Source: Voacanga thouarsii (lineage: Eukaryota > Streptophyta > Magnoliopsida > Gentianales > Apocynaceae). From it: a stretch of 64,000 nt of DNA. A program made the translations under genes and the position numbers. The notes below the pieces were generated by a model. That model saw only the letters and a program-made list of their open reading frames with translations. It was not told where the DNA came from and made no database searches. Shown here in pieces: positions 21,416 to 32,739 of the stretch. Positions within the stretch are counted from its first letter, which is position 1; the number at the start of each line of letters is the position of its first letter. The stretch is from contig JANUWF010002285.1 of NCBI GenBank assembly GCA_026120185.1, positions 1,364,001 to 1,428,000 on the forward strand. Direction: 5' to 3'.

Positions 21416-21548
21416 CTTGAATAAAGAAAGCATTGGAGATATTATTTTGAAATTAATTGAGTGATATTTTGTGAAACCTTGAGTTTTTCCTATACATGTC
21501 TTTGATAATTTGCTTGAGGACAAGTAAAGAGCTAAATGTGGGGGAATA
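21410..21548 (+). other. Athila 3' untranslated tail and polypurine tract
   Basis: The sequence tttgcttgaggacaagtaaag followed by aaatgtgggggaatac is the characteristic end of Athila/Tat internal regions. The purine tract is at about 21537-21547 and the 3' LTR follows at 21549. It shows that the Athila element resumes here after the copia insertion and its attached deletion. Confidence 0.8.
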
Positions 21549-23087
21549 CGATAGGACCTAAATTAGTCATATATTTCCTAGTTATTTGAGGCTATTTTGT
21601 GATACATTTTGTTCAATAAGTAGTCATATTCCTTCATATTGGAGATTTTACCCTTGGAAAGGTATTTTTGTATTATTTTCAGATTTTAGGGGTAAAATAA
21701 GATAAAAACATCACAAAATAGAACAGAGGCGACGCCGAACATAATAGGGGAACCGGCACCGGCCACATACTGCTAGCACGCACTTTGAGGTGATGAAAAA
21801 GCAATGAAATGGAGCAGAACAGAACCAAATTGGCGCCGATTAGGAGGCTAGAGGTGGCGTCGACTGCACTTTGGAAAGGATGGCACGAAAATCAAGAAAA
21901 AAATAAGTGAATGACTGGAGAAACAGATCACAACCGGCACCGGCCCTAGCCAGGACAGGTGGCGCCGGCTGCGCCCTGATGTTAAGGAGGTGCCTCAGTT
22001 TTCGTGTGCAATTTTTGATAATTTGCAGAGTTTTAGTATTTTTCTACTTCTAGTCGGCCAAAAACCCTAGAGGAATGATTTTAGGCACTTCTAAAGCCTA
22101 TAAATAAAGGGAAAACACAAGAGAAAAGGGAGAATCGCAGAACATAATAGAAAATCACTCAAATCAAGGAGGAATTCTACCAATTCAATGAGGATTGTGC
22201 AAGTGGGTCTACAAAGGAAGAAGAAGGAAGCTTGTCTATGAGTGCTTTCTTTTACTTTATTTTTCTTTTCTTGAACAATGATATATTAATTGTTTTATTA
22301 TAATTTGACATTGTTTTAGGTATTCATGATTTTTAGAGTTACTTTGATCTTTTGATTAATTAATTGTTATTCTTGGTATTTAATTATTTGTACTTATTAC
22401 GAGATTAATTGGTTGTTTCTTTCCATTAACTCGCTGAGACTAAATGGGTTGATAGTGGTTTCAATTGATTGATTTCATATTTGTTGTCTATTAACTCGCT
22501 GAGACCAAAGGGGTTAATTTCTAAGAACTGAGTAATTAAATGTTAATTGATATCTGTCAAGACCAAGGATTCATTGGTTAGCTTCATGTTCTAAGTTTGC
22601 CGAGACCAAGGAAATTTAACCAAGGATTGTATTTAATGCATCTTTTGGATGAATTAGTTGAGACGAGACCAAGTAATACTAATTTATCTAGAAGATAGTG
22701 ATTTCATGGATTGACCAAATAAGTGAATCTATCTTAATCCTTTACGATTCCAAGAGAATGATTAATTATGATAATGGTCAGGTCCTTTAAGATCATGTTT
22801 ATCAAAATAATGGTTTAAGTTACATAATTCTCCATCCTTGACATGTATATATATTCTTTTATTTTATTTTAATTTTAATTTTTATTCTTTTTCACTTTAT
22901 TGAGTCGGTTATACAATGAAAGAAAAGGGATTAATGCATACTTGTTCCTTGAGGATCGACACTCGTTTGAACCCTATGCTATGTTAATGATTAGTACGCT
23001 TGCTCATATGTGTAATTTGGGGTTAACGTTTTAATTTAAACTTAAATGGGAATGTGCTTATTTTTATACCCAAATTCATGCGCATCA
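21549..23087 (+). repeat. Athila-like 3' LTR
   Basis: 1539 bp from CGATAGGACC (first base changed from T) to ATGCGCATCA, pairing with 4617-6163. It is followed by aaaag, the right copy of the target duplication. Its TATA box is at 22099-22106, and its GC-rich motif cluster (21725-21985) is partly decayed by C-to-T and G-to-A changes. Confidence 0.9.
22099..22106 (+). promoter_or_regulatory. Athila 3' LTR TATA box
   Basis: TATAAATA followed by aagggaaaacacaagag, identical in context to the 5' LTR box at 5164. Confidence 0.55.
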
Positions 23088-23092
23088 AAAAG

Positions 23093-23400
23093 ACATGTAA
23101 TGAAGAAATTTTCCAATTCTATGTCAAGTAAAGAAAATATCTTAAATCTATTAAGTCCTAATTCAAATACCAAAGAGTTCAAGATAAATACCACTCTCTC
23201 TTGAGTTATGAAATTCTATTCTTGGCTTAATCAAAAGGTATCTCTACCTTCCTAATTAAATCCAAGAAGTATTAAGATTAACTTAATTAAACAATAAATG
23301 TCCCTATCTCTAGGTAACACTAAAGTCTTTTTGGAAGAAATTAATAACCCTATCTATAGGTGAAAGTAATCTCTCTTTGATTACCTATTCTTTACCCTTC

Positions 23401-23469
<69 letters not shown>

Positions 23470-23678
23470 ATTAAGAGATAACAAGTATTAAATTAATTAG
23501 TTGGTACCACTCTCACAAGTTAATTAGAAAAGAACCAATCAATTCAACAAATCAATAAATTCAAGTAATCAAATATTTAGAATTTGAAATCACCAGATCA
23601 AAAGAAATCCAATCCAAGAACATAAACTTAAGGTTCAACCTTGAAATACAATTAAAATATGATAAACTCAAATTGTCA
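23093..23678 (-). repeat. 5' LTR of the old minus-strand element, outer part
   Basis: This continues the LTR broken at 4611; the minus strand starts TGACAATTTGAG at 23678. It contains a long CT microsatellite. No coding sequence is seen. It ends at the near-match duplication aaata, then the chromovirus LTR resumes. Confidence 0.45.
23403..23465. repeat. CT microsatellite
   Basis: About thirty uninterrupted CT units inside the old minus-strand LTR. A shorter CT run lies at 19536-19568 in the copia A 3' LTR. Confidence 0.95.
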
Positions 23679-24117
23679 AAATAATTCCATATCCTATTCT
23701 TATCACATAAAACAAGGTCTTCATAGGTTATTTCAATTCCTTATCAACCCATTAAATCATACATTGAACACTTGAATCCATTTTTCATTGAATAAAAATT
23801 CTGCTTTCCATTCCCTTGACATATGTTCTTGTTTTAATCATAACTTTCAATCTACACATCTAAATTTCCTCAACTTGGTATCAAAATGCTCGTAATATCT
23901 TTAAATTTAATCTCATAAACTTTAATTCCTTAAATCTAGAACCGTTACAGATTTATTGAAGCAAAAAATAGCCCAGTATTTTCTAACTCTCAGCAATTTT
24001 CTTGCAAAATCATATTATCCTTTCATTCCTTTTTCAATATAACATATACAAATCATTTCATTCATTCTATTCCTCTCTTAAACATCACTTAACTCACTGA
24101 ATTTCAGTCACCTTCAA
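23679..24117 (-). repeat. Chromovirus 3' LTR, piece 2
   Basis: It matches 41340-41775 of the 5' LTR (blocks ggtcttcataggttatttcaattcc, ccattttt..attgaataaaaattct, tttcagtcaccttcaa). It starts where the composite insertion ends and stops at ttcaa, the duplication of the solo LTR at 24118. Confidence 0.85.
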
Positions 24118-25149
24118 TGTGAAACCCCAGTCGGAACCAACCTTAAAGTAAGGGGGTTGGAATGCATATCATACTTTATTGCATATTTAAATATATTTTT
24201 ATATGATTTTATGTGTTTTGGATTTGGGTTTTATAGTCTAGAGGGCTTGATTATGGTTATTGAGTAAGAATGGCAAAATGGTAATTTTTGCCTGAGCTAA
24301 AAATAGGGAGATAACTTGGTAATTCCATCGTTGGAGCTTTAGTATGATTAGATTTTATTTTTGTTTGGGAAGGTTATATTTTCGACCTTAAGTGCTTTAG
24401 AAGTAGGGTAGAGGTGTTGCCTTAGGGGAGACATGATAGGAGTACTCTAATCCTATTCTTGTGCCCTATGCAAAAATTCCTAAGGGAATTCATTCCTTCT
24501 TGATCTTTAATTTCTCCTAATTCTTAATTCGTTAGATTGGTCAACAATGTTCTAGCTAATTCCATTCCAGAAATTTCAGTAAAGTGCTGTGGCTTTGAAG
24601 GTTCAAAATGTCTATGGGAAAGACATCTTATGGACTGAAAATATGGAAGGGATGGGGAAGGGTCCAAGAGAATTAATTCCCCTAAAGAACCTTCTAAAAC
24701 TTTATTCTAGCTAGGTTCATTTTCCTTCATGTCATGAACTGAAATTTTTACAGCTTCTTGTGCCTTCAAAGTGTCAAAATTCTCAGCCATTATTCCCTCC
24801 CAAATACTGCCAGAAAATGGCCCTTTTGAACAGCTTGAAACCTGGAATTTTCTGGCCATTTTCGGACTGCACAAATGCTGTGCAAAACCAGAAAAATTTC
24901 TTGGCAAAATCACAGCATAGGTGACCCTAAACTAAGCTGATTTCTTCCAGTTTTCTCTTAGCTCCTTAGCCATGTTTTTCCTCCATGAAGAAGGCTGGAA
25001 ACCAGCCATGAAAGACCCCTAGAATCTCCTTCAAACTCTCTTCAAGCTGGCTGGAAAATGGCAGCCGAAACTGCCCAGGGCAAATTCCAACAATAGCGAA
25101 AATTCTGTGCAGGATTTCTGTCCAGCTTTGTTTCCTAATTCAGCCCTGA

Positions 25150-25250
25150 CCGAAACTCCATCCTCCTTCTGCACAAACCACTCTTAAACAGCCCTGAACT
25201 AAACTCCATAGTCCACCCCAAGCTCCTGCACAAAAATCAGTCATGACTGC
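25150..25250 (+). repeat. Short tandem duplication in Tekay-type LTR
   Basis: Two imperfect units of about 50 bases each open with cagccctga, share aaactccat and end in ctgcacaaa. They lie in the C-rich part of the LTR. Confidence 0.5.
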
Positions 25251-25434
25251 CCGAAAGTATCTCTAACAAATCACTTCAATCATCCCTTGATTGGATATCA
25301 AAATTCCAGCAAACTTAATTTAGTAACCTTCCATAAAATGTCCCTCCAACAACTAGACCTTCCCTTCACCATTACACTCCCTTTTTTGGCCACCATTAAC
25401 CTCCTTCAACTAGCTTTCGTCCAGCAGAAATCCT

Positions 25435-27188
25435 TGTTGGATTGTATGCCCTCTTAGACTAGATTTCTGATGTAAAATCGAATATTTTAATAAAAGAATT
25501 TATTTTTAGAAATTGTTTGTGAATTTACTTTTTGTTTGTGCACAATTTTCGTTTGGAACAGACCCATTTTGTTTAAATAAGTGGTCCATATGAATGGTGG
25601 TCTTTCACAGTAAGGTATGGATCGCGGGTTATTTAACACATAAACTTTTGTTCTTAACCTATTGATGAGACTGGGAATCTCATCATGTTTAGGCTATTAT
25701 GTTATGAATTCCAAATGGGAAATGGCTTACCTTTAGCCAGTGAGTAGTCCACTCACTTCATGACATAAGTGTATTTCGAATACGTAGGACAGGACCTATA
25801 GTAGTGGTTTCTAAAAGTACTATATGATAGAAACCTAGACTACTACCGCTACAGCGTGGACTAGTACTCTACGACTTGAGTATGAGTTGGTGGTCTGGCG
25901 AAGCTGGAAGCATATACTTTGATTTGCTATAGTTGAGGTTCTATTGTAGGGCCAATATACTTGCATGTTGGGTATGTGTGACTAGTTAGTTAAGACAGAC
26001 TTGTACAAGATAGTTTATGTACTATATCGCCCCTTGTGGTTGTCCGAATGGTCTAAAATGTCCAAGGCCCTGGGAAATATGACTCGGATGTTTGCTTTAG
26101 GGTAGCTCCCTTGGAAAGCAGAAACACTCCAGGAAGTCGTAGATCATTGGACTAGAAGCCTAAGAATGGTAGATGTCATTTAGAGGGGTGTTAGTACACT
26201 TCTTCTTCTCTAAATGTACAGCGATGTGTAGAGGGGTATTTTAGTCATTTCACCTGTAGGTCGGAGACTTTGCTAACGTAACATTGTCATTGGGGTCAAT
26301 ATTTCCTTATGGTGATATTAGGAAATATTTAAAATGCAAAATACAGCTATTTTTATGGCAAGGGTATTTTGGTCATTTTAGTTAGCCAAGGCGGTGTGTC
26401 TTTTGGTCCCCAGTATAGACCGTGAGTCCTAATTAAATACGGGCTAAAGAATTGATCTTAAATTAAATGGAATTTATTTTATTTAAATAGCCTGATTTAA
26501 TTATTGAGTTAGAACAAAATAAAGATCCATGGAGAGAGAGAATTAATTAAATTAGTTTGGTGGGTTAATTAATTATTCAGGCCTTTGGACCAGTTTGAAT
26601 AATTAAAGATTAACCTGGGACTAAACTAATATAGGCTTAATCAATTGGACTGCTTTATTTGGGCTGAAAATTAATTAATTATTAATTGGGCCATTTATTT
26701 GGTTTTAGTTAGAATAATTAATTAAGGCCAAAAAGGTTAAACTAAGAGTTCAATGGCCCAATCCAGTTTAACGTAGAGTTTTATTTAGGTTAAACAGGAG
26801 AAAAGTACATAACGTTGTTTTTCCAGTGCTTCCTCTTTGTGGAAAAATACCAAACGTTTTTTCCTCTCCCTCTCCAGAAAATATTCTTTGGCCCCTAGGT
26901 TGTTTCACCAAAACGATATTAGGCAGGCCATATACTGGAAGATCGAAAGCTAGGCGTTCATCTACATGCAAAGACGAAGTAGAAGGTTTGCAAGAATTGC
27001 ACCAGAAGTTTCCATAAGCGTGCCTACCCCAGTTCCGCATATTCCAGTTCAGCCGATTTTGAGAACAAGAAGAAGAGGTAATGAGAAAATATTTCCCCCC
27101 CCTTTTTCTTCTTCACGCAGGAGTGCTGCATTTTTTGTTGTTCCTTGGCTGTCTTTTTGGCTATGTTTCACTTGCAATTTTATCTTCA
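25435..27188 (+). mobile_element. Solo copia LTR (same family as element A)
   Basis: 1754 bp from TGTTGGATTGTATGCCC to TTTTATCTTCA, with the perfect duplication atcct on both sides (25430-25434 and 27189-27193). It matches the LTRs of copia A and B along most of its length. No primer site or coding region is present. Open frames at 26768-27433 and on the reverse run through the LTR end and are not genes. Confidence 0.88.
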
Positions 27189-27692
27189 ATCCTAGCCAGC
27201 AGTCGGCCATAACAGCTTCCAAAAAGCTTCCATTGAACAAGATATTCTTGCTATATTTTGTTTCCAAATTTGATTCCCAAAAATATTCTTTTAGGATTTC
27301 AACAACCAGCCTTTCCTTTTCCCTTTCAAACCAGAAAATCATCTACCTAAAACACTCTAGCAATTCAGTCACTCTCTCCCTCAAAATTTCGGCCAGCATT
27401 AACCAAAATTCCTCCATTCTCTTCAACCTTTAAGCACACATAGAACACCAAGAACACCTACTCCTTTCTTTCGGCTAATACCTCTCCAAACCACTTCAAA
27501 CATCTTCCAAAAATTCCAAATTTCATCTACTCATTGCCATGAGTCCATACATACCATTTTTAACATCAAACTCCAAAATCCAACTTGCTCTTTTGGATAA
27601 AAAATCAGAAATTTTGTGAAGGCTCAAGAACACCTTCAAGGTAGGTTTGTTCAAACAACTTCATCTTCACTAATCTTTGATCTCTAATGAAT

Positions 27693-27790
27693 ATATATAT
27701 ATATATATATATATATGAATAAGCATGCTAATGGACTCTCTTCTTCTTCTTCTTCTTCTTCTTCTTCTCTCTCTCTCTCTCTCTCTCTCG
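27693..27790. repeat. AT, CTT and CT microsatellites
   Basis: An AT run (about 27694-27716) is followed by CTT repeats (27740-27768) and CT repeats (27769-27789). The leucine/serine-rich frames across it are repeat artefacts. Confidence 0.9.
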
Positions 27791-30142
27791 ATCGAACACT
27801 CTCTTCTTCTTGGCCGAATGGTTCTTCACCAATGGCCATGCTTTCTTCATCTTCCTTGGATGGATTTAGACATCCAGGAGTTGAGATCCATTCGAAACTC
27901 CTTCAAGGTACTCATCAATCAAGTAAGCCTTTTCAACCCTCCTTTTAAATTCTAGATTCATGTCTCTAGGATGATATTGGTAGGAGATGGATTATGAATA
28001 GGATTTGAGCATGTATTGTTGTGATGAGTAGAGATTGAATCATGAATAAATGTGTGTTTATGATGGAGATGGGATTTATGTATGAGTTGATTATCTTGGT
28101 TGATTGTATGGTGTTTTTAGGGTTTAAAGCATGTTTCCTTGTCATAGGTAGTATTTGTGATCAAGTATGCTAGAGATTATGTCATCTATGATGAATAAGA
28201 TTTATATTCATGTATGATTATTGAAGCCATGATTATGTTTATGCTAATAGAGGTTGGATCATGCCTTGATAAATTTGGATCTATGCTTTTATTCATGGTT
28301 TGGATGATTTGATGAATTGAAGTGGAGTATATGTTCATGATTAAGGTTAGCAAGTGAAATTGTGATCATGACCTAGTTGTCTCTAAGCTAAATTTTATTT
28401 CTTCAATAAAATGTTTAATATTATGAATTTTGCTAGTAATTTCGAAAAATTCTAGGAATGGTAGATTTGGATCATTATATATATAATAAGGATATTTTAG
28501 TCAAATAAATAATAGCTTTTGCTAGAAAAAAAATAAAACATATAGATATTATATAAAATGATAATATCAAATAAAGCCTTTTATGAAAGTAATCATAATA
28601 AGTAAAATATTTATTTAATTATTATCTTTTAACCAAAACCTATTAAAATTTATTTATTATCTTTCAATCAAGACTCATTAAAATTTATTTGCAACTAATT
28701 TTAATTATCAATTATTTTCTAGCAATTAATTCTTAATAAATTATTATTTTACTTAATATCACCTAGGACTCTTCATCAAATAAACTCTAAATTATTCTTA
28801 GCAAGAATTAAACCTTCAACTTATTAGTACCTATTTCTCAAAACACTAATTATTTTAAATATCAAATTTGACTTAGCTTATAAATCTTTTTATTTATTAT
28901 TTGGCCTTAAAGCTTAGGACACTAGGATCATGGTAGTAATGAGTTGAGTTAGTCTTATTTGTGAAAGTAGAATTTGGCTGGAGTTTGATTGTGATTTATA
29001 TTTACCCCAGGCGGGGTTAGGTTAGCGATCGAAGATCTTTATTTTATCTCAAGCTAAGGATCAGGTAAGCTCCTGCATAAAACCCGATTGATGTAAAATG
29101 TTTATTATGGCAAGATAAATGTAGAGTGCATGGACACTCATTTCTGTAAAGGCAATTGATGAGTGACTTCTTTCTTATTTCAGACAAATGACTTATTTGA
29201 AAACCAATAAGTAGATTTACTTAAACTCAAAACTCTTTCTAAAACTGATTTTAACAAAGACTTTAGAAACCCTTAATTGCCATTTTCAAGTGGAATTATG
29301 TTTTGTTCATTTTTCCCAAGTGGGATACGTTATGTTGAGTACTCAATAAGGGTGGACTGCTAGGGCTAGTCTTTGAGGGATTAGGGTAAGTCTCTCAGTA
29401 GGTGGCTACCTCTAAGGGGTGAGTCCTGCCCGAATAAAATGTCAGTCCAGTAGGTCGTGCTGATCCGAGCTAGTAGTTTATTTTTCAGTCAAGTGACTGT
29501 GTTTTGCCGAAATGGACACCCGGTTGTTGTTTGGGTATAGAGAAAGAGGAGTATCTTGCCCGGTAGGCCGATCACCTACCTTTTTTGTCAGTCTGCACAA
29601 AGTGTTGGCATTCTGACTGGTTATGGGACCCAACGTGTGGTAACCCATGATTATTTCTTTTGAGTGGTTGATTTTATTGATTATGTATGATTGGAAAAGC
29701 CAAAATACCACTCTTGATTTTAACCAATGTTTATTGCTTGCCAGTATTTCCCTTATAAAGATTTTATACTTTGCATTCACGAACTGTTTTCACTGGACAC
29801 TCAAAGCACACACGGACTTACTGAGATTTTTGTCTCATCACCATTTTTACCATGATTTCAGGTCGATCCTGCTGTGGGGATGAGTAGCTAGATATTGCCT
29901 GCCTTGAAAGATTTTCTGATAATTTATTTTGTGTAGTTCTTTGGGGAGATGAGAGTGGATAAATTTTATTATGGATTTGTTTTTGTTATTCTTAGATTTA
30001 TTCTTGGGTTGTAATAAATTTTAAGTTAAAGTATTATTTTTATTCCGCAATTTTGTTTGTGTGACCTAGTTATAAAGACCCCTTATCCTTCGGACGGGGC
30101 GAAATCCCCAGCTCTGGCGAGCCTAGGTAGTGGGGTGTTACA

Positions 30143-31269
30143 TTCAAACCAGAAATTCCACCATAATACAAGAAGAAAATTGGCAGCTTTAAATTAATAC
30201 ATATCGATGCATATTTCTTAACAATCATTTTAATTTTCCAATTTTATTCCTTCCTACCATTCAAGAATAATATCCAGACATGGTTAACCCTTTAAAACAC
30301 CTTCAAATCACCTTCAATAATCACATAAAACGCAGCTAACAAAGTGCCATCCCAACCGCCACACATATACCACAAAATAGCTTTTTCTCAACAATTTATC
30401 TGCAAGCATATTTCATAAAACATGCATGATTTCATGAAAAATTCATATCAATATACTTCTCTTAATCTCTGTAGCAACTTTAATTTAAGAAGATAAGCCT
30501 TTTACCTTATAATTTGTGATTTTTAGGCTATGAAATAGCCAAGCTTTCTTTCTCCTTTTTCTTCTTCTTGCTCTCAAAACTCTCTCTCTTTTTCTCTATT
30601 TTATTTTATTTTCCCTTCCTTTTTCTGTTTCTATTCTCTTGCTACTTTTATTCTTGTTTTGCTGCTATTTTTCGACAGTCCAAAACACCATCACTACCCT
30701 TCTCTCCTTCTATTTATAGAATGCTTAGTCTTCTTGGTCAAAATTCATTAATTGCTCAACAGATGATGGCTTAATCTTATTGGTCCATTTGTGAGCTTAG
30801 GGGGCATGATAGGTGGCATATAGAAACATTTAGAACCTTTTAGAACATTGCATGAAATTTCATGCAAGCAATAACACCATGACATGTGGCTTGCTTTACC
30901 AAATCACAAAACAATACCTAACCTTCTCAACCAATCACAATTCTCTAAATTTCTTGAATAAAATTTTTTCCTGACTTCTCCGAATAATTCATAAACTCTG
31001 ATATTATTCGTTCCGATTGTGAAAGATTTTTATTTCACCAATAGAATCTAGATAACAAACGATTCATTTTCATGTCTCTCGAATTTCTCAAATACTTTCT
31101 CAATTTTTTTTGAAATCGCGACTGAAAATTTCGTGAATGCCCTAAAAATTTTTATTCTACCAAAATATTCACTTCATTATACTGAATATATCTTGCTTTT
31201 GCTTTACATACAAATTCTCACAGTGTACAAAGTAGTCGCTATCGGAAGGTACAAATGCGAGAGGTGTCA
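30143..31269 (-). repeat. Chromovirus 3' LTR, piece 3 (LTR start portion)
   Basis: It matches 41773-42893 (blocks aaaccagaaattccacca, catgcatgatttcatgaaaaat, ccatgacatgtggcttgc, gtacaaagtagtc). On the minus strand the LTR starts TGACACCTCTCGC at 31269, directly after the polypurine tract. The frame at 30568-30774 is LTR sequence. Confidence 0.85.
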
Positions 31270-31284
31270 TAATCTCCCCTTCTT
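31270..31284 (-). other. Chromovirus polypurine tract
   Basis: Minus strand reads aagaaggggagatta just before the LTR, preceded by tttcgaggacgaaatt. This 'gaggacgaaat ... agggggaga' layout is typical of Tekay/Del chromoviruses. Confidence 0.8.
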
Positions 31285-31327
31285 CAAGGAATTTCGTCCT
31301 CGAAATTAAAATTATTCCTCAAATAGT

Positions 31328-31735
31328 TTAGCACATTTCAGCTTTTGTTGCCCATGTGGCGTCTTGTATAGAATGACGGTTCCCTGATACTTTCACTAGT
31401 GAGATTTTCTTATTCCTTAACTCTTTCTCGGCATACTCTAAAATTTTTACTGGCTTTTTCTCATAATTCAAGTCCTGTGTAAGCTCAATAACCTCGTCAT
31501 TTATGACATGTTCAGGATCTCCTACATATTTTTGGAGTTTCGACATATGGAACACTTCATGAACACCTTTTAACTTAGTAGGTAAATCCAATCGATACAC
31601 TACCTTTCCAATTTGCTCCACAATTAGAAAAGGCCTAATATATTGAGACGCTAATTTCTTTCTTTGCATTTTTCCTCCTAGATTCCACGCCGGAGTTAAT
31701 TTTAGAAAGACTTGATTTCCTGCCTCAAACTCCAA
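31328..31735 (-). pseudogene. Integrase C-terminus with chromodomain-like tail (chromovirus)
   Basis: An open segment of 135 codons. First comes the integrase C-terminal part: GNQVFLKLTPAWNLGGKM, LASQYIRPFLIVEQIGKVVYRLDLP, VHEVFHMSKLQKYVGDP. It is followed by LNYEKKPVKILEYAEKELRNKKISLVKV and DATWATKAEM, the shortened chromodomain found at the end of Tekay/Del integrases. In the family this tail guides insertion into heterochromatin. It is the best preserved open frame of the element, but it lacks its upstream parts in frame. Confidence 0.85.
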
Positions 31736-32700
31736 GTCTTTTCAACGTTGGTCGGTATAACTTTTTTGCCTACTCTAAGCAGCTTCCAATCTGTTCTTAA
31801 TCTTTTCTACAGTTTGTTTAGCTACTTCTAGATCCCAAATACTCTGTGCTTCCTATCTTTGACCTAAACTCTCCCAATAGAGGGGTGATTGACACTTTCA
31901 TCCATATAGGTCTTCAAATGGAGCCATACTAATCATCGATTGGTAACTGCTGTTGTATGCAAATTCAACATAAGCTAAGTAATCAACCAATTCAGTCCTA
32001 AAGTTTAGAGCACATATTGGTAACATATCTCCTAGAATTCAGATCACTCTTTCTGTCTGATCATCAGTCTATAGATGTGTAGTAGTACTGAATTTCAAAT
32101 TTATCCTATAAGAGTATTGCAGCTTACTCCAAAACTTAGAGGTAAATTTGGGATCACAATCGGATATAATGCTAGAGGGTACACCATGCAACCTGATCAC
32201 CTTTTCCAAATATATCTTGCTCAATTTTTCCAAATAATCTCGTTGGTTATGGGAATGAAATGAGCTGATTTCATCAAGCGATCTACTACGACCCAAATGG
32301 TATCTCTCTGTCCGATAGTTAAAGGTATATCTGTGATAAAATCTATAGTAATTTCATCCTATTTCCATTGATGTATAGGTAACGGTTGCAATAATCCTCT
32401 TGGTCGCTATTGTTCTAACTTCAATTTTTTGACATGTAAGGCACTTGGTTTCATACTATGAGATATCCTTTTTCATTCCAATCTACTAGTAGTATTGTTT
32501 TAAATCATGTTACATTTTCACTTCTCTTGGGTGGATGGTATATTTAAGTACAGCTTATCTCGAAACACAATATCTACCTCGAAAGCACAAATTCCCATTT
32601 AATTCACTTGGAAATCCTTTCCCTATTTTCTTGCAATCTTTTACAATTCTACATCCTCTTCTTGAGCATTTATCAAATGTTATAAGAAAGTTGGTTGAAT
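31736..32700 (-). pseudogene. Chromovirus integrase core, broken
   Basis: Minus-strand frames show WVVVDRLMKSAHFIPI-like sequence across 32240-32300, then LEKLSKIYLEKVIRLHGVPSSIISDCDPKFTSKFW (32120-32230) and LVDYLAYVEFAYNSSYQSMISMAPFE (31910-32010). These are the D...D...E core and its following block in Ty3/gypsy integrase. Many stops and shifts break it. Region 32300-32700 is weaker and should hold the zinc-binding part. Confidence 0.75.
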
Positions 32701-32739
32701 CAGAATATTACTTATCCTTATCTACCCTTCAATCATAAA

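Larger units (their letters stand above)
4617..23087 (+). mobile_element. Athila-like Ty3/gypsy element, pol deleted, interrupted by copia element A
   Basis: Complete ends: 5' LTR 4617-6163, tRNA-Asp-type primer site 6170-6187, gag pseudogene 6444-7790, start of an envelope-like reading frame at 8959, polypurine tract 21537-21547 and 3' LTR 21549-23087. The target duplication aaaag is perfect (4612-4616 and 23088-23092). Protease, RT and integrase are absent, so the gag-to-env interval carries a large deletion. Copia element A inserted at 9132, and a further deletion removed the junction between it and the Athila 3' tail. Gag motifs, primer site and LTR layout fit the Athila/Tat group. Confidence 0.85.
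924..23678. mobile_element. Composite insertion in the chromovirus 3' LTR, ends of two different families
   Basis: The insertion splits an LTR whose uninterrupted version is visible near 41335-41350. Left flank gaata (919-923) and right flank aaata (23679-23683) form a 5-bp duplication with one mismatch, and the insertion begins TG and ends CA. However the left edge is a plus-strand Athila-type LTR start (TGATAGGGCC), while the right edge is the start of a minus-strand LTR (TGACAATTTGAG on that strand). A simple retrotransposon would have matching LTRs, so it looks rearranged. It contains the younger Athila element 4617-23087. Confidence 0.55.
24118..30142 (+). mobile_element. Solo Tekay-type LTR carrying a nested solo copia LTR
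   Basis: It runs from TGTGAAACCCCAG to GGGGTGTTACA and is flanked by the perfect duplication ttcaa (24113-24117, 30143-30147). The uninterrupted site is visible at 41770-41780. Removing the nested copia LTR leaves about 4.27 kb, long for an LTR but in the range of Tekay/Del elements. The right 1.6 kb matches the inverted fragment 19814-21384. Conserved blocks include cacacggacttactgagat, the inverted-repeat ccggtaggccgatcacctacc region (29559-29580), ttgagtactcaataagg and accccttatcc. No coding sequence is convincing (24707-24913, 27715-27955 and 29478-29883 are chance frames). Confidence 0.85.
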
